Part shown: in pieces, positions 1 through 10,332 of the stretch
Layout: each line of letters opens with the position of its first letter
Position numbering within the stretch: position 1 is the first letter of the stretch
Origin: Dolomedes plantarius
Taxonomy: Eukaryota; Arthropoda; Arachnida; Araneae; Dolomedidae
Assembly (NCBI GenBank): GCA_907164885.2
Contig: OU015495.1
Coordinates: forward strand, 215,604,224-215,668,223
Length of the DNA: 64,000 bases
Reading direction: 5' to 3'
Translations under genes and position numbers: made by a program
The notes under the pieces: model-generated
What the model saw: only the letters and a program-made list of their open reading frames with translations
Databases searched by the model: none
Told to the model about the DNA's origin: nothing

Positions 1-881
1 AAATAGGATAATTTATTTCAGAGAAAAAGGCAAAAGAACGGAGGAGTTAATACTCCGTTGGACCCCCTCTAGCGCGAATGCACGATGCGATACGATCGGG
101 CATTGAGTCATACAAGTTCTGTATGATGTCTTGAGACATTTCGTTCCATATTTGCTGTAACCTTGCCTCTAGTTCGTTCAAACTCGTGGGATGCCTGACT
201 CGTCGTCCCAAATGATCCCAGATATGCTCGATTGGAGACAAATCTGGGGATCGGGCAGGCCAAGGAAGGGTAGTAACAGTGCGGAGACAGTCTTGTGACA
301 CCCTTGCCGTATGAGGCCGTATGGTTCGAGAAGACACGGAGGCCCCTAGTGAAGGTGCTACCTGTGCCTGGATGGCGGCCGATGAAGCAGTTGGCTGTAC
401 GCGTGCATTTCTTACGATGTGGCGGTCTTCTCGACGACTGGTCTGTCGAGGGCGTCCTGAGCCTGGTCTTCGTGTACATGACATCTCTCGGGTCCACTGG
501 TCCCAACACCTCCTCACAACACAATCAGAGCGGCCTAATTGACGAGCTACTCGCCTAGCTGACCACCCAGCTTCCATCATCCCGACGATTCTCCCCCTCT
601 CAAACTGCGACAACTGCTTATATTGTCTTCGAACACGGCGTAATGGCATGTTTATCTCAGCTCTTCCTTTGTAAATGATTCAGCACACTCAAACAAACTT
701 TGGTTACCTGTTTTATACTCCACAGAGTACGATGTTCAACGCCCTCTACCGGCTATACGTAATGCGCAATCAGGCTGCATTTCTAATCATTTGCATATCT
801 CCCCGACATGTACCTTCATTGCAAGTTTCGTTACGATCCCGCAATTATTTCTTGGTGCGCTAATTTTTTTGTCCATGAGTG
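1..881 (-). mobile_element. Tc1-like element, internally deleted; left end outside window
   Basis: One terminus is visible at the right, ending ...CATGAGTG next to a TA dinucleotide (882-883). Read on the minus strand the terminus begins CACTCATGGACAAAAAAATT, a typical Tc1 inverted repeat. The matching repeat lies left of position 1. The interior carries a shortened transposase (47-649). The GGGTAGG-family element starts six bases to the right. Confidence 0.8.
47..649 (-). pseudogene. Tc1-like transposase with central deletion (200 aa)
   Basis: This is an open 200-codon frame, against about 340 aa for an intact Tc1 transposase. Residues 1-60 carry the helix-turn-helix DNA-binding region (FERGRIVGMMEAGWSARRVA) and residues 62-68 a GRPR-type linker. 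Around residue 110 the sequence jumps to the catalytic C-terminus (PHTARVSQDCL, then SPDLSPIEHIWD). The stretch with the first two catalytic aspartates is missing, while the final glutamate (SPIEHIW) and the usual C-terminal GGPT motif remain. The protein could still bind DNA but cannot catalyse transposition. The damaged transposase at 58550-59525 is a close relative, with the same FERGR...AGWS...RRIAR signature. Confidence 0.8.
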
Positions 882-887
882 TATATA

Positions 888-2739
888 GGGTAGGTGGGGG
901 CAAAGGTTCGCATGGGGCAAAGGTTCGCACATACATTTTAAAATGACCGGGAAGAGTTTTAGGAAGAATAGGGTAGGCAATGCATTCCTCTACTTCCAGT
1001 CAGTTGCCTCGTAAAAAATGTTGGAGTTAAGACTCCCTTTTGCAGAGAAAATGAGGTAAGTTTATTTTCGTCTCTTTTAATGTAATTTTTTGCAACTTTT
1101 GAGTAATTTTGAGCATCACTCAAACTCACGAACTGTTTTGGGCTTATTTTCGCATGTTAGGGTGGTAAATAACCTTTCAAATCCTACCTTAAGTTTTGGG
1201 TAAACTCAAATACAGTGGCGTCCATTCTGCAGAAACAGAACCAGCACGAAATGGGGTAAAGGTTTGCAGGAGTCATGGGGTAAAGGTTCGCAGTGCAAAC
1301 CTTTGCCCCATCTGCAAACCTTTGCCGCTCTAACTATTAACATTTGTTTCATGTCCTCTTTTCATTAGGAATCCTTATTAACAACGTCTTTTATTATTAA
1401 TGGGAATTCACATTTTTGTAATTTGAAAAAAAATTATGGTTTTTGATAAAAACTGCCTGTTTTTAATCAGAAATTTTTGTGTAAAATGCTTGAAAATCCA
1501 TAAATTAAAAATAAAATAAATTAGTACAACACAAAAATAAAATAGCTCTGAACAAAGACCTATTTTACAAGATAAAGGAATTAAATGTTGTTACAAGACA
1601 TTATAAGCTTCGAAGGTCTGGTTAGGGAAAAAAACTCTAAATGAGTAATTTCCAGATTTGCAAGTCTTTGAAAGGCTCCTTGCGTTACAATTTTTGACGA
1701 AATTTTATAAAATTTATTACAAAGACTCCTCTTATACATTAAAATAAAGTTATGTATCCATTTCAGGTTTAGACATCATTCAGATTATCAAAGTTTAACT
1801 TAAGCGTGGAAAAGTACAAAAATTTCACGAGAATTCAGAGTACAAGCATAAAAATATTTCCTAAAAATTAATTATTCAACGAAAGCACAAATCAAAACAT
1901 AACCCTGATCAAAATGCATAAGCAATCTAAATGCAAAATTAAGGATAAGGTTAAAAATTGGATCGCAAGGAGCATTTTAAAAAACATAATAAAAATTTCA
2001 ATTTTTTAAATATAAAAAATAAAATTTTAAATATTTATAAAATTTTATAAGGTGTTTGAAATAGTTTTACTTTAATGAATATTTATGCCCAATTTCATAT
2101 CTCTGAGGTAAAAATTTCAAAAATTGCTTTGTAATGTCCCCCATCCCCTTAATTTGCTTAATTTTTAAGGGTTTTAAAAGAATGAGTAAAGCCTAAGATA
2201 TAATATAGCGATAGTGTTAATAGTTGATATTTTAATTGGAAGTTCTTTAGTTTAAGAAAAAAATTATTGAGATTAACCCCTTTTCATTTTGTGAATTTCT
2301 TTGTTAGATTCAACTTTCTGTGTTAATAGTTGATATATCATTTTGAAGTTATTTAGTTTAAGAAAAAAATTATTGAGATTAACCTGTTCAATTTGTGATT
2401 TTCTACATATGTAACACCTTTAAAAAGATTACAAAACGTGAAATAAAATTATTTAGACAACTCTTTTGGTGATTTTCGATGCCTATCCAGTAAGAAACCA
2501 ACGAGTGGGGTAAAGGTTTGCAGTGCGAACCTTTGCCCCACCGATTGTGGCAAAGGTTCGCAAACAGGTCTTTTGGTAAAATTAAAAATTCGGTGACTAA
2601 ATCTTTCGGGAAAAAATTCATTATTTTATAGAAGGTAGAGGGGATACTCAACTACAATACAAGTGACTTTTTGGGGCGATAGGATCTAATGGAGGCCCGT
2701 AAGAAACCCAAAACTCAAAACTGCAAACCTTTGCCCCCA

Positions 2740-2746
<7 letters not shown>
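888..2746. mobile_element. GGGTAGG-TIR DNA transposon family, copy 1 (non-autonomous)
   Basis: The ends are inverted repeats of about 25 bp with one mismatch, starting GGGTAGGTGGGGGCAAAGGT. The element is flanked by TA dinucleotides. Internally the box GGGGYAAAGGTTYGCA recurs in both orientations near 897, 914, 1256, 1283, 1301, 1319, 2516, 2534, 2557 and 2724. No convincing ORF is present. A second copy with the same ends lies at 13663-18436. I do not recognise the superfamily. The TA flanks would fit Tc1/mariner or pogo, but the flanks are themselves (TA)n, so a TA target duplication cannot be proved. Confidence 0.75.
1640..2148 (+). repeat. Fragment of TTAA-type MITE embedded in copy 1
   Basis: This part of copy 1 has no counterpart in copy 2 of the GGGTAGG family but closely matches about 51630-52142, ending in the same way with ...CCATCCCC followed by TTAA. 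The left part of that MITE is missing, so it is a truncated insertion or was gained by gene conversion. Confidence 0.6.
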
Positions 2747-2802
<56 letters not shown>

Positions 2803-2803
2803 A
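2747..2803. repeat. (TA)n microsatellite
   Basis: An almost pure TA run of about 57 bp between the GGGTAGG element and the Penelope-like fragment. Confidence 0.95.
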
Positions 2804-2805
2804 AT

Positions 2806-3045
2806 AAGATGAAAGAGAAAACCAGTAATAGCTCTAAAGCTACTTGCAGCCAGGAACTAACAACATGTAAAGAAAAGTATATGAATAAGGTTTTTGACAG
2901 CATTTCTTCATCAGCGGTGTCAATACTGTCTAAAAACCAATGGATTGTTTCTGATGAGTATGATCTATTAAATAAACACACTCAGACACCGTACAATCCA
3001 TTATTAACAGAAGAATTGATTAATAAAAGAATTAAGTTTGAATAA
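2806..3045 (+). other. Unidentified open frame fragment (about 79 codons)
   Basis: The frame is open from the TA array to a TAA at 3043-3045. It encodes a hydrophilic peptide with a Lys/Ser-rich start and the stretch SKNQWIVSDEYDLLNKH. Composition looks protein-like, but I recognise no domain and there is no clear start codon context. It is on the opposite strand from the neighbouring reverse transcriptase. It may be an inverted piece of the same retroelement or chance. Confidence 0.2.
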
Positions 3046-3354
3046 AAGTACTTAACCAAAGAACACCAAGCCTGGCGCTAGTCAGAGTGGAAGTTAAGAA
3101 CTTGTAACCGCAAGATGACTGACGTCATAAAACTTGCAACCATTGAGGTAGTGGATTCTCAGTTACAGACTTACTTAGGTTACCGTATTTTTAGACTATT
3201 ATTCCTTTAATTATTTAGTTTTTATTATTGTTACTACTATGAGTTAATTTTATTATTATTTTATTTTACTTATGATTTTTATTTTTATTTTTAGTAGTTA
3301 TTATTTCTATTTTAACCTATTGTTATGTTTAACATATTAATGCAACAGAACAAA
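3046..3354. other. No gene seen; probable 3' flank of the RT fragment
   Basis: AT-rich sequence downstream of the RT stop codon, viewed on the minus strand. It has no ORF and no recognisable terminal motif. It may be the retroelement's 3' untranslated region. Confidence 0.3.
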
Positions 3355-4260
3355 CTATTCATTAAAACAAAAACAACCAGTTATGTTTTTTGATAGACTT
3401 ACTGGGTAATTATTACGAGTTAGCACAGCTTTCAAGTCTATAATATGCTTAATCCTATTGTCTTTAGAACATAGCCTATTTATACGAACTAACTGATTTA
3501 CAATAATGTTATTAAAAACAGATTTATGTAAACAGGTTAGATAATTTTGAAATTTAACAATATTAAAATTATAGTCAGATCTTTTGTCGTATAAGTCAAA
3601 AGTAAATTTACTGTGAGTACTTAATTTAATATTAATATCTAAAAAGTTTACATTAATATTATCATGGCTACTTTTAATTAGTTCCAGATTAGGAGGGTAA
3701 AAATTTAAGTCTATAGGGTTATTACTTTTATTAATTACTATTATATCATCTATATATCTAAATATATTGTAATTGCTATTTTCTATATTATTAATTTCAA
3801 AATAATATAAGTATAAATTAGCTAGTATACTTGAAGCATTACCACCTTGTGGTACACCTTTGGACTGTAAGTATATACTATTATTATGAACTATGTAATT
3901 ATGTTTAGTTACTAATTCTAGGAGCCTATGGAAACGAGTTAGTTTAATTTCGTTGCTTAAGTATTGAATATTATGTTGTACTAACATTATGATTATTCTA
4001 TTTAAATCAATTATATCAATATTATTAAATAGATCTTTAAAATCATAAGTTACAATATATTTACAGTTATCTAATGTTTGTAGTTTTCTAATTAGACTAT
4101 AGCTATTATCAATTATACCACAAACACCAGATGTTATATTTTTATAGATTAATTTAAGGTATTTTAATAATAATTTACTTGCTTTTGTAGCAAAAGTGTT
4201 GTGACCACAGGTTACTGCTCTAAAAGCAATAGGTGTTTTATGAAATTTAGGAACTAAAGT
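3355..4260 (-). pseudogene. Penelope-like reverse transcriptase, 5'-truncated
   Basis: The frame stays open for about 302 codons, well upstream of the first ATG at 3987, until it meets a (TA)n run at 4261. Visible RT landmarks in order are PKFHKTP near 4240, YDFKDLF (motif A aspartate) near 4050, GVPQGGNASSILANLYLYYF at about 3841-3858 onward, and FRYIDDIIV (catalytic YIDD) near 3750. These are followed by a FLDI segment and a YDKRSDYNFNI stretch. The PKxHK start and the FLDI/DKR tail resemble Penelope-like elements rather than LINEs or LTR elements. The protein stops soon after the thumb, with no GIY-YIG endonuclease behind it. That suits Penelope-like groups with an N-terminal or absent endonuclease (Naiad/Athena types), but the 5' end is lost. 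Confidence 0.65.
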
Positions 4261-4301
4261 TATATATATATATGTATATAAAATTCAGGTTCACATAACA
4301 T

Positions 4302-4794
4302 CAGGCCCTGATTTTCCATTAGGCCCAGTAGGCCCGGGCCTAGGGGCCCCTGAATGTTTTGGACCCCCCCAAAATTTTAATTTTAAAAGGAAAAAAAAGA
4401 AAAAATTCCCAATTCAAATTTTTTTTTAATTTTATCTTTTTTAATAGCAATTTTTTTATATATCCTTTCAAATTTAATTTATTGATTCATCCTATGTATA
4501 GTTATAGGTATAGTTCATCATATGTATGTTATAGTTTATATAAGGGATTAATAAATTTTTCTGGTTGCATTGTATTGGTGTTTGAATGATGAAGTTAATA
4601 TGTTGTATTGCTTTTTGTTATTTGATAATGTTCTACGCTTCAAATAGCCAATTCTTGGTAAAATGGTACTTTCACAATGATTCATGATTATTTTTTTTGT
4701 GTGTCAATTTTGGAAATTTTACGCCCGCATCAGTGTTAGGGGGCCCCCATCCTGAGTTGTGCCTATACTCAAGAATTTTCTAAATCGGGCCCTG
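4302..4794. mobile_element. hAT-type MITE (493 bp)
   Basis: The ends are CAGGCCCTGATTT and AAATCGGGCCCTG, imperfect inverted repeats. The flanks are CATAACAT (4294-4301) and CGTAACAT (4795-4802), an 8-bp target duplication with one difference, which is the hAT signature. The interior is AT-rich with no transposase. Confidence 0.8.
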
Positions 4795-4802
4795 CGTAAC
4801 AT

Positions 4803-5149
4803 AGATATATAAGTACTGTACAGTACAATATTTTCTAAACTTCAATCATTATCTGTACAGCAAAGTTCACAGTAAGCACTGTGACTGTACTAGATGTTTG
4901 GGTTGAATTGAGTTGAGTTGGTGGCGGTCATCTTTTGCTAACTCAGTGGTTCAGGGACCTCTTGTAAAAAAAAACAAAAAAAAAACTTCATGTGGGGGGG
5001 GGGGGGGGGGAGCGAAACTTTTTTTTTCTGCCAAACCAATCCTTTGAGAGGCAAAAGTGGATTTCATTTTCTGAATAAACAAATTATCGGTGATAAACTA
5101 CTTTGACAAAAAGTTACAAATAAATTCAATAGCAGTAAGAAATGTAACT
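4803..5149. other. No gene seen; contains a G tract
   Basis: Non-coding spacer. It includes a small palindrome GTACTGTACAGTAC (4813-4826), an A-rich run and a G tract of about 17 bases near 4994-5010. Confidence 0.5.
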
Positions 5150-5153
5150 TTAA

Positions 5154-5737
5154 CCCTTCAGCGGCACACCGATTTTTGGAACACCAGCAGGCGCGCGTTG
5201 CATAAAGTGCAACACCTCTTTCAACCTTGATTATTCCTATTGTAATAAACTTTTTTTTTTTCAAATTGAAAATAATAATTCTGTGTTTTATGACAAGATA
5301 GTATAAAATGTTGATAATACTGAGATATATTTATAATTAAAGGCCAAAGAATGCAGATACAATCGCCTTATTTCAAACCTGTCCGGTTTATTGGATCTAA
5401 GGACAACTCGCGAATCGATTCCTATTATGTACCAAAACCTAAAAAACAACGAGATTGTCCATCTTCGTGATATGCGCGATACCATGTCATAGCTGCCTAT
5501 TGGATCGACTCATAATTTTGTTGTATTGCAATCCAGTATATTTGCTGGTTTACCACGCTTAAATCTCTACTAACAATGAATGGAAAGGAATACGAGGGTC
5601 AGAAAATCAGATCTACATTATAAAGGATGTAGCTATAACTAGAAACTGCTTAGAACATTCAAACCTTACTAGTAAAAAAAAACCATTCAAAATTACGAAA
5701 ATGTTGCACTTTATACACGGGCGCGCCCGCTGAAGGG
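5154..5737. mobile_element. piggyBac-type MITE (584 bp) with TTAA duplication
   Basis: The ends are CCCTTCAGCGG and CCGCTGAAGGG, each bordered by TTAA (5150-5153 and 5738-5741). CCC...GGG ends with a TTAA duplication are diagnostic of the piggyBac superfamily. A subterminal motif (GCGCGC followed by ATAAAGTGCAAC) occurs at both ends, but the left end carries about 26 extra bases between the tip and this motif. There is no transposase. Related fragments lie at 35395-35560 and 46942-47115. Confidence 0.85.
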
Positions 5738-5741
5738 TTAA

Positions 5742-6690
5742 GGGGGGGGGCTGCTACAAATATACCTCTTTTGGCTAAATATTACCACTAAACCAAAATT
5801 TTAGCAACCTTAAAAATTTTCCATTAAACACCCCAAATTTATAGCATTCACGAAGCTCACGGAAAAACTGGCAGTTTTATTTTTGAAAAATCGGTCGGAT
5901 CAAGCCACAGATGCGAGATTTCCAATTGATGTGTTGGATGATGCAATTCGTTGCTCCTCTTTTGGCCGCAAATGTTTTAAATCAACAACTTTCGAAACTT
6001 GCTTGAGAATCCAAGCACCGCTGCGGTTACAATGTTGTGCTTCTTTCTTTGCTCGCCTTCCCAAAGAGATGTTGGTGCGAAAACATGATTTGAATTCAAA
6101 AATCGAAAGATAGCCACTTGCTCGCGATTTTTTATATTTTTTATCGCTTAGCTCAACACTTTTCACCAGCGCAAAACACTCCCTGACAGAGGCAACGGTT
6201 TCGAACAACATCTGCGCTGAAATGACGGCACAGAGAATAATAGTTTCATTTCAATTCAGCTTCAATTTCAAGGAAAGGTGAATTTTCCCGGAAACTCCGT
6301 TTTTATACTACACCGAATATAATTATGACATTACTTCCTCAGAGTTTTCAAAAATGTTTTATCCCGGATATTAAAAATTTTAATAAAATCACGGGATATT
6401 TTCAAATTTTATAAAAATATGAATTTTATTTTCATGAATTCAAAATAAGAAAAATCGTGGCAAAATTAATAAACCATCTGTTCTTGGAATTGATCATATA
6501 ACGTTACGAAAATTAAGGTTTGAGACTAAATAATTCATTGTAGTTGAACTGCAATGAATTATTTAGTCATCGAAATATGTACAAATAATTACATGCCTTT
6601 AATTTTTTTATTAATGCTTTGACAGATATTTATGTCTGCTGTATTTATTCTATATTATTTGAATTAAAAGAATACCTACTCATTTCAAAT
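5742..6690. other. No gene seen; contains one hairpin
   Basis: AT-rich sequence without a recognised element. Two overlapping opposite-strand ORFs near 5900-6211 show no known domain. A hairpin with perfect 17-bp arms (6524-6540 and 6552-6568) and an 11-base loop lies in the middle. Confidence 0.4.
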
Positions 6691-6692
6691 GT

Positions 6693-6955
6693 TTGTCGTT
6701 TTTTGATGTTGTTGATGCCCTCCTGACAGACCAGGTTCTTGTAGGCTGCGGGATAATATATACAGCACCGCGTCTTAGCCACAATTATGATCGAGCACCC
6801 CCCAAGGGCGACATCTGTGGGGATCGTACCCTCTCTGACATCGTCCTTTACAGAAACACGGAAGTACTTAATGGCTCGCGTCGGGATTTGATCCGTGTAC
6901 CATTAGCACCGAACGCTTCCACGAGGCTACCACGAGTCCTAGTCATTTTATGAAA
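6693..6955 (-). repeat. tRNA-derived SINE
   Basis: On the minus strand the right side resembles a pol III promoter: an A-box-like CTCGTGGTAGCCTCGTGGAA, then the B-box-like GGATCAAATCC about 45 bases later. The body contains GAGAGGGTACGATCCCC, which is shared with the SINE at 55330-55535. The B box is degenerate (GGTTCGANTCC expected), so this is an old copy. Confidence 0.6.
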
Positions 6956-6959
6956 TGAT

Positions 6960-7145
6960 CAGGGCCCGACTTAGCCTAATTGGGGCCCGGGGCAAAAACT
7001 TTTTTGGGGCCCCCCCTCTGCTTCACTACTTCAGTAATGAAGAACTTAATACTTAATACTAAACTTTCTATTCGATTTGGGGCCCCCCTCTGATGTGGGG
7101 GCCCGGGGCAACTGCCCCGTATGCCCCTGCCTTAGTCAGGCTCTG
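6960..7145. mobile_element. hAT-type MITE (186 bp), CAGGGCCCGACTTAGCC family
   Basis: The left end CAGGGCCCGACTTAGCC and right end (reverse complement CAGAGCCTGACTAAGGC) are imperfect inverted repeats. The flanks are a perfect 8-bp duplication, GAAATGAT, at 6952-6959 and 7146-7153. A longer, end-damaged relative begins at 38508. Confidence 0.85.
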
Positions 7146-7153
7146 GAAATGAT

Positions 7154-7754
7154 GATAAATATTTCACATCGAGAATTCCGAGACAATCACTCCAGTAATG
7201 AATTTTAACAGAGCACGCTTTACAAGAAATAGAAATGATGGATTCGTTTGATGTAATCAAATATTCATTTTTAAAATCAAATAATTCCTCTCAAAATTTC
7301 AATTGCAAATATTTTGCGTAAACCAAAAACATAAAATCCCTTTTTCCTCCTTATGTTTGCGAAACACATATACAGCTGTTAAAAGGGATTTTGCAACTTC
7401 CGGAGAAAGACACGTGCAAAATTTTCAAGTTTACCATTTAAGTGAAAGACTGTTTTCGAAAAACATAACTTTTGCATGAAAATTAATGGCAATTCCTAAA
7501 TGCAAAACGGCCAGGTGACTGCCGATTGTCTAGGGAGCTGGCATTCGGTATCTGAGTCCCGCTGTTGGCATGGAGCTTTGCAGCATAGATGCTATAAACA
7601 TGGCGACAAAAATTCATTTCGGGACCTGAAAGAACGATGTTAAATGTTGAAACGTAATTTGCAAACGATTTTTGTGAATCGGTTGAATTCATGGAGTTAG
7701 AATCGGAAGAATCGCCGACACTTTTTATTAAATGTTTTAAATGAAATACTGTTA
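7154..7754. other. No gene seen
   Basis: AT-rich sequence with no recognised element. A 91-codon minus-strand frame at 7483-7758 has no domain and runs into the Tc1 remnant. Confidence 0.4.
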
Positions 7755-8430
7755 TCAAAATTTTAATACCTTGACGTCGGGAGGTGTTAAAAAATGCAGT
7801 GCTCGTAAATCTTTTACGAAGTTCGCTCGAACACGCCTAAACGTTTTCAAAATTTGAACAGCTTTTCCACAAATCCATAGGAGTGCCAGGGGGTGGAGAT
7901 CTCTTCTGAACAGCACGTTGTAAGGCATCCCAGATATCAGTGGCGTAGCGAAGGGGGGTCTATCATGCCCCGGGCGCCACTTGCAGAGGGGCGCCAATAT
8001 AAGGTCTATATATTACATTACTATATGTTTTTCGGGGGGGGACAATATAAGGTCTATATACTATATTAATATATGTTTTCGAGGGGGCGCCAATATAAGG
8101 TCTATATATTATATTATTATATGTTTTTCGGGGGACGGGCGCCAATATAAGGTCTATATATTATATTAATATATGTTCTGCGGGGGGGGGGGCGCCACAA
8201 AGGTATTATGCCCCGGGCGCCAGTTATGCTCGCTACGCCACTGCCAGATATGCTCGATAATGTTAATTTCTGGGAATTTATGTGGACAATAGAAGTGTCT
8301 GAAATCAGAAGAGCCATTCGGTAGCAACTCTGGACGTATAGGACAAAGATTCTGCAAAAAGATGATAGCTCAGAATTATGGTTGTATTTCATGCATAAAT
8401 CAGGCAGCAATACTCCACAGTACATAGCGA
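7755..8430 (-). pseudogene. Degenerate Tc1-like transposase, C-terminal part
   Basis: Read on the minus strand from about 8360, the sequence gives a Tc1 catalytic tail: FRHFYCPHKFPEINIIEHIWD, then ALQRAVQKRSPPPGTPMDL after the interrupting MITE. The IIEHIWD segment holds the third catalytic residue. Frames are broken and a hAT MITE (7938-8243) sits exactly in the IWD codons. The upstream two-thirds is not recognisable. Confidence 0.6.
7938..8243 (+). mobile_element. Minisatellite-bearing hAT MITE, copy A (306 bp, about 4 units)
   Basis: The ends are CAGTGGCGTAGCGA and TCGCTACGCCACTG. The perfect 8-bp duplication CCAGATAT lies at 7930-7937 and 8244-8251, showing hAT-type insertion. Between a GGGGCGCC-type border at each side are about four tandem units of roughly 50 bp, each built from GCGCCAATATAAGGTCTATA, a TA-rich stretch and TTTTCGGGGG. 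There is no transposase. Confidence 0.9.
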
Positions 8431-8951
8431 CAAGTACTGAAGGTGCGATGTTATTACTATTATGGAGGTTTTCACGGGAATAGGCGATTTAAAATTCAAA
8501 TCAAAACAAAGAGAGGGGATAGGCCACTTTACTGTAAGCTATCAGTATAAGAAATTCGGAGAAGTTGGTCAAAAACGGATAACTTGTTCAAATCCAATGC
8601 CTGCACTTTTATTTTTTATTTATTTTTTCTTCTTAAGGGGGGAGATCACCTTAAAACGTTTTAAAAAAAAACAATTTTTTATTATGATTTAATTTTGAAG
8701 AATGGAATGTAAAGAATCTTAGAAAAAAAATGAAGTCGATACTACAATTAGAACCAATTTTATGTCTAAATATATAAAGCTAATATAAGTAAAGGAACTT
8801 TAAACTTTAAATGGCTTTTTCTAAAAAATTCTATTTTCAAACTTACGAGCACTATTTCTTCAAAACTAATGGTCACAAATTGCTAAAATTTTCTATGCGT
8901 GTATATCTAGTATTTTTATACGTTTTCCACCTAAATTTAGGTAAGTATATA
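8431..8951. other. No gene seen
   Basis: AT-rich sequence with no recognised element. A short 76-codon frame at 8462-8692 shows no domain. Confidence 0.4.
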
Positions 8952-9734
8952 CAGTAACCACCGCTTATAGTGATCAGTGGTTATAAGAATCAACCGTTTA
9001 TAAGAATCAATATCGCGAAAACAAAAACAAATGCATTATTTCCATGTTAAAATTTTCGCTTTAAAGAATCAATCCCCCGGTTTTAAGAATCAGTTTACAC
9101 TCTTCGCTTTCCTTTCATTTTTCCAAAAAACCTACTTAAACCCTCAAAAGGAGCGAAGTTCTTTCTTCTTTTTTTTTTAAGAAAGATTGATAAGATGGGA
9201 TGGAATATAGTCGTAAAATTCACCCCTTTCTTTCTTAGACATAACATAATAGTTTCCCCTTAAACGCATTACCACAACACTGTCCTATTAGCTTGACCCG
9301 GGGCAACTTTACCCGTCCAAGTAAATCTTCGTCTGAGACTATAAGTATTGAAAGAGGCCTTCTGAAAACTTCGTTACGTCGAACTACCGTAGAAAACTTT
9401 TTCTTGCTCCCTTCGTGTAGTTGAAATGTTAAAACTGTTAAGCAGGTATGTGGTAACTTGTAACAAATATTGTATTTTTTTCTTCTCTTACTATAATCAT
9501 GTGTATCTACTTATAGGTCTAAAAATTAAGTTTTATTTTTAAAACTATAAAAAATAATTTTAATAAAAGATAGTTAATGTAAATTAAAGAGTATTTTATG
9601 GTAAATTATCTAATATATGTATTTATAGGAGTGTGTGTTCCTGTCCAAATTGAAGTTTCGGTTATAAGAATCAACCGCTTATAAGAATCAAAAACAGTAA
9701 TAACAAACGTGATTCTTATAAGCGGAAATCACTG
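8952..9734 (+). mobile_element. pogo/Tigger-type non-autonomous element, copy 1 (783 bp)
   Basis: The left end CAGTAACCACCGCTTATA and right end (reverse complement CAGTGATTTCCGCTTATAAG) are imperfect inverted repeats flanked by TA. Subterminal direct repeats TTATAAGAATCAACCG and TATAAGAATCAA occur near both ends. There is no transposase. Related copies lie at 33522-34518 and 63497-64000. Confidence 0.75.
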
Positions 9735-9857
9735 TATTATTAATTTTTTTACTGAAATTGAAAAAAAAATTATATTTTAATGTACATTACGATGCATTTA
9801 CCTGAAAAAATATTTTTATTTAAAATATGGTAATTATTTTAGGTGTAGATTAAACTA

Positions 9858-9962
9858 CAGTGGAATCTCGCTTAACGAGCACCTCGTATAAAGAGTATTT
9901 CGCATAACGAGCAAAATAAATCGTAAAAAAATGGCTCGCTTAACGAGCAACATTTTTTACGA
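9858..9962 (+). repeat. pogo-type terminus fragment
   Basis: The sequence starts CAGTGGAATCTCGCTTAACG after a TA and repeats CGCTTAACGAGCA several times over 100 bp, then is cut off at a TA run. The first 13 bases match the CAGTGGAATCTCG ends of the elements at 11566, 13458 and 33343, so it is a diverged relative with only one end left. Confidence 0.55.
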
Positions 9963-10259
9963 TTTATATATATATATATATTACATCAATTGTATACATT
10001 CATCGTTTTTTTTAATTATATATATATATATATATATGTGAGGTGCACTGGAACTGAGGAACGACGCCTTCATACACACTCACAGGGTTTATTTTATCAC
10101 TACACAAGACACTTAAACATATATAATGAAATTAGGTTTCTTAGCTCCTACTCGAGCAAAGCGATCTCTCCTCCGCGAGAGCGTACTTCCAACTCTCGTA
10201 TTTCGTCTTCAAACAGGAAGTGGTGGGGGGGCCCTCTAGCGGCTAAAAGTAACTTGCTC

Positions 10260-10260
10260 C

Positions 10261-10324
<64 letters not shown>
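10260..10324. repeat. (CA)n followed by (TA)n
   Basis: About 20 bp of CA repeats run into about 43 bp of TA repeats, directly upstream of the DD36E element. Confidence 0.95.
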
Positions 10325-10326
<2 letters not shown>

Positions 10327-10332
10327 TAGATA

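Noticed and set aside
2715..2981. Frames running through (TA)n giving IYIYIYIY peptides, here and at 13418, 18421, 30585, 33222 and 47182
   Set aside because: TA repeats have no stop in two frames, so the open frames are a by-product of the microsatellite.
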